Shown here one piece after another: positions 31,301 through 39,725 of a DNA stretch of 64,000 nucleotides. Location: contig RKSN01000002.1 in NCBI GenBank assembly GCA_005518185.1, positions 912,452 through 976,451 of the forward strand. The letters are read 5' to 3'. The notes under the pieces were generated by a model that had not been told where the DNA came from, made no database searches, and was given only the letters and a program-made list of their open reading frames with translations. Both the position numbers and the translations under genes were made by a program. The DNA comes from Chakrabartia godavariana. Its GTDB lineage: Bacteria; Pseudomonadota; Alphaproteobacteria; Sphingomonadales; Sphingomonadaceae. Numbering within the stretch: the first letter of the stretch is position 1; every line of letters begins with the position of its first letter.

Positions 31301-31404
31301 ACCTGCGCAAAGGCCGGCGGTGCGATCAGCGCGAGCCCCAGAACGGCAAGCGCGGAGCCAGTTGCGGCACGACTTTTAAGGGAGGGAGAACGGAGTATCT
31401 GCAC
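28399..31404 (-). CDS. TonB-dependent outer-membrane receptor 1
   Basis: About 1001 residues from GTG at 31404, chosen because it follows a GAGGTG site and directly precedes a signal peptide (ending PPAFAQ); a longer frame reaches 31524. The plug domain opens with EEIIVTGSRIARPELEAN and includes NLRNLGSNRTLVLVNGRRF, and the barrel ends with an aromatic terminal residue (ARVKF). It imports a substrate using TonB-ExbBD energy. The size and the 'RVLVNGRR' style plug are typical of the large sphingomonad receptors for oligosaccharides, peptides or aromatic compounds; ligand unknown. It lies downstream, on the same strand, of two hydroxylase genes. Confidence 0.93.
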   Translation of the reverse strand: MQILRSPSLKSRAATGSALAVLGLALIAPPAFAQVTTSGDTSAQAEGSPSRAQGEEIIVTGSRIARPELEANVPIAALPAEALEQDAAINVQDTLSELPQVGIGTSRTNSNFLTGANGVATVNLRNLGSNRTLVLVNGRRFVAGLAGSSAVDINNIPTDFIERVDVVTGGASAVYGSEAISGVVNFILKSKFDGIQARGQYGITDRGDNPRYMGSLTVGKSFMDDRANIIANFTYDRDAGLFSRNRSISDQDCFAVDSAGVGISSPDQCGPAFYSSYAAQGRFELLDANGARVNALNGQGLFTFDPSNNLVTGFPVGSGFNRNAARRISVPLERYLGSAIANFEIADGVTLYAEGTYGRVKSSSQIEATPLDYTDLYDQSPGNIGIPITNPFIPAAVQAAIAAANGDADPSNDVSALGFRRRQNEVFSRSNTADRETWRVAAGIRGNILNDWRYDISYVYGHLKDFTASQDIDNARYRNALDAIVDPGTGQVVCRDPAARAAGCVPINLFGFGTASPQASAYVQSAIPKSERITNSQQVASINLSGDLLELPGGKLAIALGGEYRKEKSVDDLDELTNTGGNSGNQIPDTRGSFDVWEVYGEANVPILSEVPFFHYLGLTGAARYSDYSTVGKVFSWNAGAEWAPVDGLRLRGVYAVANRAPNIGELFSAPAETFPNVTDPCIGVSSTGFNATTTSSAQAATCRSLPGFGANVAASPTGSFFYDLADIQGINGFDGGNINLQEETAKTLTLGGVLTPRFAPGLAISVDYFRIKVKDAIGTVPRDISIGQCLETGATEFCQNVIRNTNTGRLTTVNSQLANIADLKTSGIDVAVRYNRALGLVTDDRLDVNVFYTYLISLQKRAFAGAPLEENRGQLSGDGRLGAGFKHKASARLGYTFDNVTLSWQVNYLGKIVDTLGGYGDANLDVLNNVGDRFYHDVQARFGVGEDKKFEFYLGVDNLFDKAPPFLPSGFASNVTGTETAADTYDPFGRRFYAGARVKF

Positions 31405-31599
31405 GATGGGCACCTCAGCTGGAAAATGGGCGTTGTCAGGCGGACTGCCTGCCCAAGACAGGGGAGCCGCACGCACGCAGCTCTCCGACTTGGGAAGACC
31501 GGACAACGCGACACAGGCGCGCAAGGTTCAGGAGACGAGGCGGTTCACAGTGATTGGTGGCGCCGGCGTGGCGCTTATGTCACACAAAAATAACGCAGA

Positions 31600-33150
31600 T
31601 CAGCGCCAGGGGCGGGCAACGTCAAAGGCGATGGTCAAACGCTCCCCCGCGCGGAACGGGACCGTGCCATGCCACATGGTTGCCGGGAACAGCGCGATCG
31701 TGCCCGCAATCGGGGCGACCTCGCGATAGGCGGGCAGGTCAATCCCGAGTTCGGCGGGGGGTTTGCCGAATTGCAGCCAGCCAGCCGGCGGCGGACCGAA
31801 CGTCTCTTCGGGCGGCCGGTCAATATAGATGGCCGAGCTGATCCAGCCTTCCGGGTGCGTGTGCGCGACATGATAGCCTTCGGCGCGCAGCCGGACCGAC
31901 CAGCTGCCGGCGAAGCGCAGATTGCCTCGCGGCGTGCCGAGCAGCGGATGCCCCGGCACCGGGGCGGGCAGAGCATCGGCATAGATGCGGACCGCCTCCA
32001 GCACGCGATCCCGCATCGCGCGGATTTCCGGTTCCGTCCGGTGGAACAGCGGCTTGTTCGTCTGCGTGCCGCCGCGGACCGATTGTTCAAGGAAAGGCTT
32101 CTGCGCGGTGTGCAGCGTGCGCAGACAGTCGGCAATGGCGGCCAGCTCCCGCGCGGAAAAGCCAAGGTCCATTTGCGCGATGAAGGGCGGCGCGCCATCA
32201 AGCCATTGGGCGCGCGGATCACCGAGCAACCGCCAGATCAATGAGAGATAGGGCCAGATCTGCTCGCTGCCGGGCAACTGGATCAGCGGCTCTGCAATGG
32301 CCTTTGCCTGGTCATAACGGCCGGTGCGCAGGCAATGGCGGATGTGCGAGAGCGCAACAACGGGGCCAAGGGCGGCGGAACAGCGTTCGTAAAGCTGCTG
32401 CGCGCGCGCATGGTCGCCCGTTTCGGAAGCGGTATAGGCCTCCGCCGCATCCAGTTCCGGTCGGTCGCCCAGCCGCGCGCGGCTGTCCGCGAGGAAGGCA
32501 CGCACCTCATCCCAGCGTCCCGCACGGGCCATGGCTCGATAGCGCGCGAGCCGCAGGTCGAAATTGTCGGGCAGCGCGGCGCACGCGCGGACATAGCTGG
32601 CGTCATAGTCCGGGTCGCCCACAGCGGTCCGCATGGCGGCCAAGGCGTCATGCCCGGTCAGCCAGCCCGGATGCGCCGCCAATGTCGCATCGAGCAGTTG
32701 CACGGCGGCCTCCACTTTCCCTTCGTCGTCCAGCGCGACGGCGAGGTTCAGGCGGACGTTGAGGTCATCGGGCGACAGTGCGCGGGCGGCTTCGAACAGA
32801 GCAGCAGCCGGTTGCCCCGACTCCAGCGAGGTCAGAGCATGGCCATTGGCAATCGCGCGGTCGGCGGGCGCAAGCCGGGCCGCGACGGCGAAGGCTTGGG
32901 CGGCCTTGTCCATATCCTGTTCCTGCCGCAGCGCGAGCGCCAGCATCTGCCAGACGCGCGCCTCACCGGGCACAAGCGGCGCCAGCGGCTCCAGCAGCGC
33001 GACGCTCAGGTCGGAGCGCCCCGCCTCATTGGCGTCAATCGCAAAGCGCACAGCGTCCGCAAGCGTGGGGCTTGTGATCTGCCCCTTGCCATGTTCGGCC
33101 TGCAACACGCCGATCAGCCGGTTATAGCGGGCCTCCAGTGCCTCCGTCAC
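31600..33150 (-). CDS. TPR protein with C-terminal putative 2OG-Fe(II) oxygenase domain (2OG-FeII_Oxy_5 type)
   Basis: A 516-residue protein. The first two thirds are TPR-like helical repeats (for example VWQMLALALRQEQDMDKAAQAF and VRLNLAVALDDEGKVEAAVQ). The last about 200 residues form a jelly-roll with HVAHTHPEGWISSAIYI, then IALFPATMWHGTVPF and RLTIAFD, the layout of the 2OG-FeII_Oxy_5 family with iron ligands His..., His in WHGT and a 2OG-binding Arg. It is likely a hydroxylase acting on a protein or peptide bound by the TPRs (inference). The GTG start overlaps the stop of the next upstream gene by 4 nt, so the two are translated together. Confidence 0.85.
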   Translation of the reverse strand: MTEALEARYNRLIGVLQAEHGKGQITSPTLADAVRFAIDANEAGRSDLSVALLEPLAPLVPGEARVWQMLALALRQEQDMDKAAQAFAVAARLAPADRAIANGHALTSLESGQPAAALFEAARALSPDDLNVRLNLAVALDDEGKVEAAVQLLDATLAAHPGWLTGHDALAAMRTAVGDPDYDASYVRACAALPDNFDLRLARYRAMARAGRWDEVRAFLADSRARLGDRPELDAAEAYTASETGDHARAQQLYERCSAALGPVVALSHIRHCLRTGRYDQAKAIAEPLIQLPGSEQIWPYLSLIWRLLGDPRAQWLDGAPPFIAQMDLGFSARELAAIADCLRTLHTAQKPFLEQSVRGGTQTNKPLFHRTEPEIRAMRDRVLEAVRIYADALPAPVPGHPLLGTPRGNLRFAGSWSVRLRAEGYHVAHTHPEGWISSAIYIDRPPEETFGPPPAGWLQFGKPPAELGIDLPAYREVAPIAGTIALFPATMWHGTVPFRAGERLTIAFDVARPWR

Positions 33151-34286
33151 AGGGCGTGGACCTGCTTCCCGCCGGCCTTGATGACAGCAGCGATGCCTGC
33201 CTGCTCCTCAGGCGACAGCGCCGGATGCCAGAAATCGAAGATCATGATCACGCGCAAGCGATCGGTCGGGTTCACGGCCTCATGCTCGACGCTGTCGTCA
33301 AAGACCCACGCCTTGCCCCGGTCCCAATGGCGCGTGTCCGACCCGACGCGGAACCAGCAGCCTTCGGGGATGATCATCGGCAGATGGCAGAGGAGACGCG
33401 TGTTGGTTACGCCCGTGTGCGGCGGGATGGCCGTCCCGGGCGCCAGAAGCGAGAACATCGCATTCGGCCCCACCCCGGCCACCTGCGGCTGGGGGACCGC
33501 GTCGAGAAGCTGCATCGTCACCGGACAATGGCGCGCATTTTCCGGCACGGTGCGGCCACGCTGGGTCAGGTGAATGGCCGTCCAGTCGCGATTGTGGTTG
33601 AGTGCGGCCCATTGGTCGACGGGCACGCTGTCGGGATAGGTGACATAAGGGACGAGCGTTGCGGCTTCGGCGTTGAGGACGGTTTCAAACTCGTGCTGAA
33701 TGTCATCGATTGCCGCCTCAAACCCGCCGATCCAGGGAAAGAGCGTGCGGTCATCGTAGAAGCTGATCTCTTCCAGATCGGGATAGCAATAATGCGATGG
33801 CCCGTCGCGGTCAGGTTCGGTCAGGCGGACGGTGTTGGTGATGAAGCGCTCCAGACGGGGCGTCAGCGGCCCAACGGCGCGCGCCGCCTCGCGCAGGAAA
33901 TCGGCATGGCGCGTCTGCCACGCGCGATACTGGTCGCGCGCAAGGCCAAGGACAGGCGCCATATGGTCGGGCACATGGTCCGGCGCGTTGGCCAGCGCAC
34001 GGCCAAAGCCCTCGCCCGCCCGGTCGGCGTCTCCCGCCTGATGGAAGTGCATGGCCCGCAGGAGCAATGCGGAGAAATCCCGGGGATGCAGCGACAGCGC
34101 GCGTTCGATCGCGGCGAGCGCGTCCGCCCCATGCCCTGTCGCGCGGTGCATGGCGGCAAGCTTGATCCACGCAGCAAAGTGGTCGGGCTGGTCCGCGACG
34201 AGGGCGAGCAAAGCTTCGCGCGCGCCCGCAAAATCGCGCGCGGCAGCGGCGGCATCGGCGGCACGTTCTAGGTCCGAAACAGTCAT
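33147..34286 (-). CDS. TPR protein with aspartyl/asparaginyl beta-hydroxylase domain
   Basis: A 379-residue protein. TPR repeats fill about 1-110 (AWIKLAAMHRATGHGADALAAIERAL). The C-terminal half is an aspartyl/asparaginyl beta-hydroxylase (AspH/LpxO-type) domain: IPPHTGVTNTRLLCHLPM carries the first iron-binding His, and the segment from GCWFRVG through WVFDDSVEHEAVN carries the second His, with the 2OG-binding Arg in TDRLRVIMIFD. There is no signal peptide. It overlaps the second TPR-hydroxylase gene by 4 nt; the pair lies between two TonB receptors on the same strand. Target unknown. Confidence 0.88.
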   Translation of the reverse strand: MTVSDLERAADAAAAARDFAGAREALLALVADQPDHFAAWIKLAAMHRATGHGADALAAIERALSLHPRDFSALLLRAMHFHQAGDADRAGEGFGRALANAPDHVPDHMAPVLGLARDQYRAWQTRHADFLREAARAVGPLTPRLERFITNTVRLTEPDRDGPSHYCYPDLEEISFYDDRTLFPWIGGFEAAIDDIQHEFETVLNAEAATLVPYVTYPDSVPVDQWAALNHNRDWTAIHLTQRGRTVPENARHCPVTMQLLDAVPQPQVAGVGPNAMFSLLAPGTAIPPHTGVTNTRLLCHLPMIIPEGCWFRVGSDTRHWDRGKAWVFDDSVEHEAVNPTDRLRVIMIFDFWHPALSPEEQAGIAAVIKAGGKQVHAL

Positions 34287-34322
34287 GTCTGATCGTTACA
34301 CCCGGATCGCCCAAAAAAGAAA

Positions 34323-34348
34323 GGCGGCGGAGCCGAAGCTCCACCGCC
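34323..34348 (-). terminator. Intrinsic terminator of TonB receptor 2
   Basis: Read on the minus strand, GGCGGTGGAGC and GCTCCGCCGCC pair around a TTCG tetraloop and are followed by TTTCTTTTTT. One G-T pair. It lies between the receptor stop and the start of the AspH-type gene. Confidence 0.9.
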
Positions 34349-34375
34349 CTCTTTTCATCTGACTGAGTGCAAGAC

Positions 34376-37363
34376 TTAGAAGTCGGCGCTCAGGTTGATG
34401 AAGATGTTGCGACCCAGATAGTCGTAGGTGCCCGGGAAGACGTTGCCGTTCCCGAAGCCGCCCAGCGACGCCTGGCTGATGATCGGCGGATCACGATCGA
34501 AGATGTTGTTGACGCCGATACGGAGCGTCATCGAATCCTTGATCGGAAGCGCGAAGAGCAGGTCGAAGTAGGACTGCGCCTTGATCTTCTCATCAACCGT
34601 CGGAGCAGCACCCGGCACATTGAGATCCGGATCCGGGCTCAGCGTGTCAACCGTCACGCCACCAAGGTAACGCCAGCGGACCGTAAAGCCAAAGTCGTTG
34701 GCCGTGGTCAGCTTCAGATTGGTGTTGAAGCGGAACGTCGGATTCGGGTTACCACAGGTAATTCCGTAATATCCTGCGCAGTCGTACGTAAATCCGTTAT
34801 TCAACGGCTGAGAGATGTACTTGTCAAGATAAGTTCCGACAAATTCCCACTTCAGCTTGTTGTTTCCAATTGTGGTACGATAGTCAGCGTTGATATCGAC
34901 ACCTGACGACGAGAACGAACCCGTGTTCAACGTGGTGTTGTTCACAGAGCCGGACTCATCCAGCCACAACGAACCAGCTGCAGGCCCTGCAGAGGCCGGC
35001 GCACGATTGATTTTACCACAGAAGTAAGGATCGCCGGTTGAGACGCACTGATTCAGAATCACCTGTGCGCCCAGCGTACCAATGGCGTTCTTTACCTTGA
35101 TGTTGTAATAATCAACCGAAGCGGTGAAGCCGCTAAGGAAGCCCTTCGGCGTCAGCACAACACCTGCCGTCCAAGAGTCAGCCTTCTCGGGAGTAATCGC
35201 CAAGCTTCCGCTGATAAACTGATTATACTGCTGCGCAGAGTTTGGTGCAATGTTGCCATACTGAGCTGCCGTGACGCCGGTGAGGGCGCATTGAGCAGCA
35301 GTTGCCGTAGGGGCGGCGCCAGCACAAGGGTCTGTCCCAGAGAACAAAGCAACTTGCGGTGCGGAGAACAGTTCACCGATATTCGGCGAACGGACTGCGC
35401 GGTTACGCGACGCACGGAAAGTGATGTCTTCGATCGGCTTCCATGTGCCGGCAATCTTCCACGTATTTTCCGAGTTCTTGGAATTCTTGCCTTGCACGTC
35501 ATAGGTTGACCGACGGAAGCCGAGTTCAAGCGACAGGTCCTGGAAGAAGGGCTTGTCGGTCACAAGCGGCAGTGACGTTTCGCCGAAGAGATCCGTAACC
35601 TTGTAGCGACCATCGATCGGGAGGGTCGGACCGCCCTGACCGGCACCGTCGCCGTTGATGTACGAAAGGTCGGGCTGGGTCACAAGCGACTCGGTCCGCT
35701 GCTCGATGCCTAGTGCAACCTTGACTGCTTCATCGGAGAGCGGCGACTGGAAACCGATCGAGCCGAGATCACCCGTGATCTGACCGGCGAAGACCTTTTC
35801 CTTGGTCGTGCCCGTCAGAACAAGCGGAATGCCGATGTACCCGGCAGCCGCCTGCGAGATACCGCCAGCGTTGAACACGTTGTACGGAACGCAGCTGGGA
35901 TCAGCACCGCTGACAACGACCTTACAGGTCGGCACACCACCCACGTTCACGACCTGCAGCGCGTTGTTGATACGCGCGCTCGACACGTCGTTGCGGTAGG
36001 TGTTGGCTACCTTGATCTGGCCGATCTGGGCATAAACGTCATACGACCAGGAGTCGGTGATGTCGCCCTTCATGCCGGTCACGATACGGAACTGGTTGAA
36101 ACCGATATCGTTGAAGCGGTTGCCGCCTTCGACGTTGCGCTTGCCGATCAGGATCGACGCGTTGGTCGACGTACCGACAGCTGCGCCGCAGGTAGCGGTG
36201 GCAAGCGTCGGGTTCGCGAGCAGCAGCGGGTTGTCGCAGTTGACGGTGCGCACACCATAAAAGGCACCCGACGGCGCGATCTGCGCCTTCGTGCTGTAGT
36301 CCATGAACATGACGTCCATGTACGGCTTGAAGCTGTCGTTGATCGCATATTCGGCGAAGGCGCCAGCCGTGTAACGGTCGGACGGACGACGATAATAGTT
36401 CGCCGGACCGAAGTTGAAAGCGTCAGTCAGGCCGCTGTACGGACGCAGCGTGTTGTTATCGAGCAGCGTGAACGCCGAAGCAGTCGGAAGACCGGCAAGC
36501 GCACGGTTCGCCGCCGAGAAGCCGCCAAAGCGCGCACGAGCAGGCGTGCCCGAACCGCCGCAGGCAAAGCCGACATTGTTGCCGTCCGGGTTTAGCGTGC
36601 AGAGCGAGTAATCATACTTGTCCTGCGTGATCGCCGATTCATGACGGTAACCGGCATAGGCAACGATGTTGCCGCGGTCGTCGTCAAAGCCGGCGCCCAG
36701 CGCGAGCGTGGCGTCATAGGCCTGACCCGTGGTGACATTGCCTTCCGGCGCGACGAAGCGCTGGTTGACGATGCTGCGGATGTCGTTGTTGTTGGTGTGC
36801 TGGTAGAAACCATATTGCGCATCAAGACGGACGCCGCGGAAATCGCGGTTCATCTTGAAGTTCACAACGCCGGCCACAGCGTCTGCACCGCAGGTCGCCG
36901 AAGCACCACCGGTCAGCAGCTCAACGCCCGAAACGAGCGCGGCGGGGATGAAGTTCAAGTCGGCACCGGCACCACCGCCGATGTTGCCCGGCATCAGGCG
37001 ACGGCCGTCGATCAGGACGACGGTGCGGCTCGGCCCGAGGCCGCGAAGGTCGATCGTGGCGGTACCGTCAGCACCGTTCGACACGCCCGAGCTCTGGCCC
37101 GCAAACACCTGCGGCAGCGAGTTCGTCAGGTCTTCGATCTTGGTCGCGCCGAATTCCTTGATGGCTTCCGACGTCACAACGGTGACGGGGCTTGCCGCTT
37201 CAACGTTCGGACGCGCGATGCGGGTACCGGTGACGACGATTTCGCCGGCCGGTGCTTCTTCAGCCGCGCTCTGTGCGAAGGCGGGGGAGGCAAGCATTGC
37301 AAGGCCGAGAACGACCGGTGCAGTGCCAGCCTTCAGGCTTGAAAACTTTTGGATCTTTTTCAC
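34376..37363 (-). CDS. TonB-dependent outer-membrane receptor 2
   Basis: A 995-residue receptor. Signal peptide about 1-30 (ending SPAFAQ), plug starting EIVVTGTRIARPNVEAAS with DLRGLGPSRTVVLIDGRRL, and a long barrel ending INLSADF. It imports an unknown ligand with TonB energy. A 278-nt intergenic region upstream (37364-37641) of clearly lower GC probably carries its promoter; no specific operator was recognised there. Part of the barrel (about 34740-35345) has lower GC and less biased codons than the rest, suggesting exchange of ligand-binding segments. It differs from receptor 1 over most of its length. Confidence 0.94.
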   Translation of the reverse strand: MKKIQKFSSLKAGTAPVVLGLAMLASPAFAQSAAEEAPAGEIVVTGTRIARPNVEAASPVTVVTSEAIKEFGATKIEDLTNSLPQVFAGQSSGVSNGADGTATIDLRGLGPSRTVVLIDGRRLMPGNIGGGAGADLNFIPAALVSGVELLTGGASATCGADAVAGVVNFKMNRDFRGVRLDAQYGFYQHTNNNDIRSIVNQRFVAPEGNVTTGQAYDATLALGAGFDDDRGNIVAYAGYRHESAITQDKYDYSLCTLNPDGNNVGFACGGSGTPARARFGGFSAANRALAGLPTASAFTLLDNNTLRPYSGLTDAFNFGPANYYRRPSDRYTAGAFAEYAINDSFKPYMDVMFMDYSTKAQIAPSGAFYGVRTVNCDNPLLLANPTLATATCGAAVGTSTNASILIGKRNVEGGNRFNDIGFNQFRIVTGMKGDITDSWSYDVYAQIGQIKVANTYRNDVSSARINNALQVVNVGGVPTCKVVVSGADPSCVPYNVFNAGGISQAAAGYIGIPLVLTGTTKEKVFAGQITGDLGSIGFQSPLSDEAVKVALGIEQRTESLVTQPDLSYINGDGAGQGGPTLPIDGRYKVTDLFGETSLPLVTDKPFFQDLSLELGFRRSTYDVQGKNSKNSENTWKIAGTWKPIEDITFRASRNRAVRSPNIGELFSAPQVALFSGTDPCAGAAPTATAAQCALTGVTAAQYGNIAPNSAQQYNQFISGSLAITPEKADSWTAGVVLTPKGFLSGFTASVDYYNIKVKNAIGTLGAQVILNQCVSTGDPYFCGKINRAPASAGPAAGSLWLDESGSVNNTTLNTGSFSSSGVDINADYRTTIGNNKLKWEFVGTYLDKYISQPLNNGFTYDCAGYYGITCGNPNPTFRFNTNLKLTTANDFGFTVRWRYLGGVTVDTLSPDPDLNVPGAAPTVDEKIKAQSYFDLLFALPIKDSMTLRIGVNNIFDRDPPIISQASLGGFGNGNVFPGTYDYLGRNIFINLSADF

Positions 37364-37641
37364 GTTCCAGTCCCTTTTCTGGATGGCGGCCGCCGGATGA
37401 CGGACCGCTTCGCTATCATCGCTTATTCAAGGGAAGGTGACACACAGACGCGCTGCGCCCACACCATCCCCTGTGTCAGCTTGGGCATTGCATTGCGCCG
37501 CAGCGAACGGCAAAGCAATCGGGAAACCGGGAAGAATGGACGGTTAGCCGCGAATTGTGTCGTTTCTGCAACACTGGCAAAAAAGGCATATTTGCGGCAG
37601 AAAAGAGACCTTCGACAATCCGTGAACAAGAAGAGGGTCTG

Positions 37642-38172
37642 ATGCGTAACATTGTTACAATAATCGCTGGCATGACGTGCATCTTGTGCGCCGCGACCGC
37701 CTCAGCCGCTGACCGGAAGGAACCGCGTCCAGCCCTTCTACAAAAGCTGGTCGATTGCCGCAGCGTGAGCGATCCGGCCGCGCGGCTGGCCTGTTACGAC
37801 GCGCAGGTCGCCGCCATCGACAGCGCGGAATCGCAGCAGGAACTCGTCGTCGTCGACAAGGCGCAGATGAAACAGGCGCGCAAGAGCCTGTTCGGCTTCT
37901 CGCTCCCCAAATTCTCTCTGTTCGGTAACGACAATGATGACGGCGACGAGGAGATGAGGGTGCTTGAGACGACCGTCACAAGCGCGCGTCGCCTCGCCGA
38001 CGGGAACTGGCAGTTCAAGCTCGCCGACGGGGTCTATTGGCGTCAGATGGAGGCCAAGGACATCTTTGCCCCCAAAGCGGGCGACAAGATCAAGATCCGC
38101 AAGGCCGCAATGGGCAGCTATCTGGCGAGCATCAACGGCCGGACGGCATTCCGCATCAAACGCGAAAACTGA
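37642..38172 (+). CDS. Hypothetical secreted protein, 176 aa
   Basis: A 176-residue protein. ATG 37642 is chosen for its AGAGGG site and the signal peptide it gives (about 1-22, ending ATASA). The mature part contains LLQKLVDCRSVSDPAARLACYD, a short motif seen in many periplasmic proteins (two Cys ten residues apart), then a C-terminal beta-rich region (NWQFKLADGVYWRQMEAKD ... DKIKIRKAAMGSYLASINGR) that resembles a small SH3/OB-like barrel. No function can be assigned. It is divergent from TonB receptor 2. Confidence 0.8.
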   Translation: MRNIVTIIAGMTCILCAATASAADRKEPRPALLQKLVDCRSVSDPAARLACYDAQVAAIDSAESQQELVVVDKAQMKQARKSLFGFSLPKFSLFGNDNDDGDEEMRVLETTVTSARRLADGNWQFKLADGVYWRQMEAKDIFAPKAGDKIKIRKAAMGSYLASINGRTAFRIKREN

Positions 38173-38194
38173 GGTCGTCCGCTCTGGCATCGGC

Positions 38195-38221
38195 TGCCCC
38201 GTCGGCGTAAGGCACGGGGCA
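38195..38221 (+). promoter_or_regulatory. Stem-loop covering the pdxH start region
   Basis: TGCCCCGT (38195-38202) pairs perfectly with ACGGGGCA (38214-38221); the last base is the A of the pdxH ATG. The hairpin would mask the weak ribosome-binding region. Confidence 0.4.
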
Positions 38222-38796
38222 TGACCGATCCGTTTGACCTGTTCGACGCTTGGTATCGCGAAGCGCGCGAGACCGAGATCAATGATTCCAATGCGATGGC
38301 GCTGGCAACCGCCGACGCCGAGGGGCGGCCCAGCGTCCGCATGGTCCTCCTCAAGGGCCATGACCCGAACGGCTTTGTCTTTTACACCAACCAGCGCAGC
38401 CGAAAGGGCGCGCAACTCGCTGCAAACGGGCATGTCGCGCTGCTTTTCCACTGGAAGTCGCTGCGACGCCAGATCCGCATCGAAGGCCCCATCTCGCCCG
38501 TGACTGCGGCAGAAGCCGACGCCTATTTCGCATCGCGCGCCCGGGATTCGCAGCTGGGCGCCTGGGCATCGCTCCAGTCCGAGCCGCTCGACCGGCGCGA
38601 GACGTTCGAGGCACGGTTTGAAGATGCGCGCGCCCGTTATGAGGGCCAGGACGTGCCGCGTCCGCCGCACTGGGGCGGATATCGCGTAACGCCCGAACGG
38701 ATCGAGTTCTGGGAAGACCGTGCCCACCGGCTCCACCACCGGCGCATCTTCCTGCGCCAGCAGGACGGCTGGTCCGAAGGGCTGCTTTACCCATGA
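38221..38796 (+). CDS. pdxH: Pyridoxamine/pyridoxine 5'-phosphate oxidase PdxH
   Basis: A 191-residue FMN-dependent oxidase making pyridoxal 5'-phosphate. Family segments: NAMALATADAEGRPSVRMVLLKG, FYTNQRSRKGAQLAAN, ALLFHWKSLRRQIRIEG, SEPLDRRE and the C-terminal WGGYRVTPERIEFWED...RLHHR. The end GWSEGLLYP replaces the usual W-x-x-x-R-L-x-P tail but keeps the terminal Tyr-Pro. It overlaps the CDF transporter gene by 4 nt. Confidence 0.94.
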   Translation: MTDPFDLFDAWYREARETEINDSNAMALATADAEGRPSVRMVLLKGHDPNGFVFYTNQRSRKGAQLAANGHVALLFHWKSLRRQIRIEGPISPVTAAEADAYFASRARDSQLGAWASLQSEPLDRRETFEARFEDARARYEGQDVPRPPHWGGYRVTPERIEFWEDRAHRLHHRRIFLRQQDGWSEGLLYP

Positions 38797-39725
38797 CCGA
38801 TCCGCAGGGCCCCGGCCCGCTGCTGTCGATGGAGGAGCGCGGGCGGCTGACCACGCGGGCGGCGGCCGCCAGCGTGGCGATGGCGGCGACGCTGATCGGC
38901 CTGAAGCTCTGGGCCGCCATTGCGACGGGATCGGTCGCCGTGCTTGGCTCGCTTGCCGACACCACGCTCGATATCATTGCATCGATTATCACACTCTATT
39001 CGGTGCGGCTCGCCGCGGAACCCGCCGATGACCATCATGGCTTTGGCCATGGCAAGGCCGAAGCAATCGCTGCGCTGTTCCAGACCTTTCTGATCGTCAC
39101 GTCCGCCATCGGCATTGGCTGGCGCGGCCTGTCCCGCATTGGCGCGGGGCACCAGCCCGAAAACCCCGAGCTGGGGATTGCGGTGTCGGCCTTTGCGATC
39201 CTGACGACACTCGCCCTCGTCGCCTATCAGCGCACCGTCGTGCGGCGCACGGGCTCGGTCGCGATTGCGGCGGACAGCGCCCATTATGCGAGCGATCTGC
39301 TGCTCAACGTGTCAGTCATTCTGGCGCTTGTGCTCGACGCGGTGCTCGGCCTGCGCGGCGCGGACCCGGTGTTCGGCATTGCGATCGCGCTCTGGCTGGC
39401 CTGGCACGCCGCGCAGGTCGCGCGCACCGCCATCGACCAGCTGATGGACCGGGAATGGCCGCAGGAAAAGCGCGCACGCTTCCTGAAGATTGCCGAGGCG
39501 CATCCCGAATTGCGCGGCATTCATGATTTCCGGACGCGGACCAGCGGGACGCACGACTTTGTCCAGTTTCACGTCTGGGTGGACCCCGACATGACCGTTG
39601 CCGAGGCCCATCGCGTGATGGACGAGGTTGAGGAACAGCTGATGGCCGAGTTTCCCGGCACCGAGGTGATCATTCACCCCGACCCCGACGGGCACCCCGC
39701 CGAGGAACGCAGCGACTTCTTCTAA
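38793..39725 (+). CDS. Cation diffusion facilitator family transporter (FieF-like)
   Basis: A 310-residue CDF protein exporting divalent metals (Zn, Fe, Cd, Mn) by proton antiport. Six membrane helices are predicted in the first 210 residues. Metal-site residues are seen in LADTTLDIIAS (helix II) and DSAHYASDLLLN (helix V), and the HHGFGHGKAEA loop is the family hallmark. The cytoplasmic C-terminal domain has VHVWVDPDMTVAEAH. It starts within the pdxH stop and its stop overlaps the stop of the convergent esterase gene by 4 nt. Confidence 0.93.
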   Translation: MTDPQGPGPLLSMEERGRLTTRAAAASVAMAATLIGLKLWAAIATGSVAVLGSLADTTLDIIASIITLYSVRLAAEPADDHHGFGHGKAEAIAALFQTFLIVTSAIGIGWRGLSRIGAGHQPENPELGIAVSAFAILTTLALVAYQRTVVRRTGSVAIAADSAHYASDLLLNVSVILALVLDAVLGLRGADPVFGIAIALWLAWHAAQVARTAIDQLMDREWPQEKRARFLKIAEAHPELRGIHDFRTRTSGTHDFVQFHVWVDPDMTVAEAHRVMDEVEEQLMAEFPGTEVIIHPDPDGHPAEERSDFF

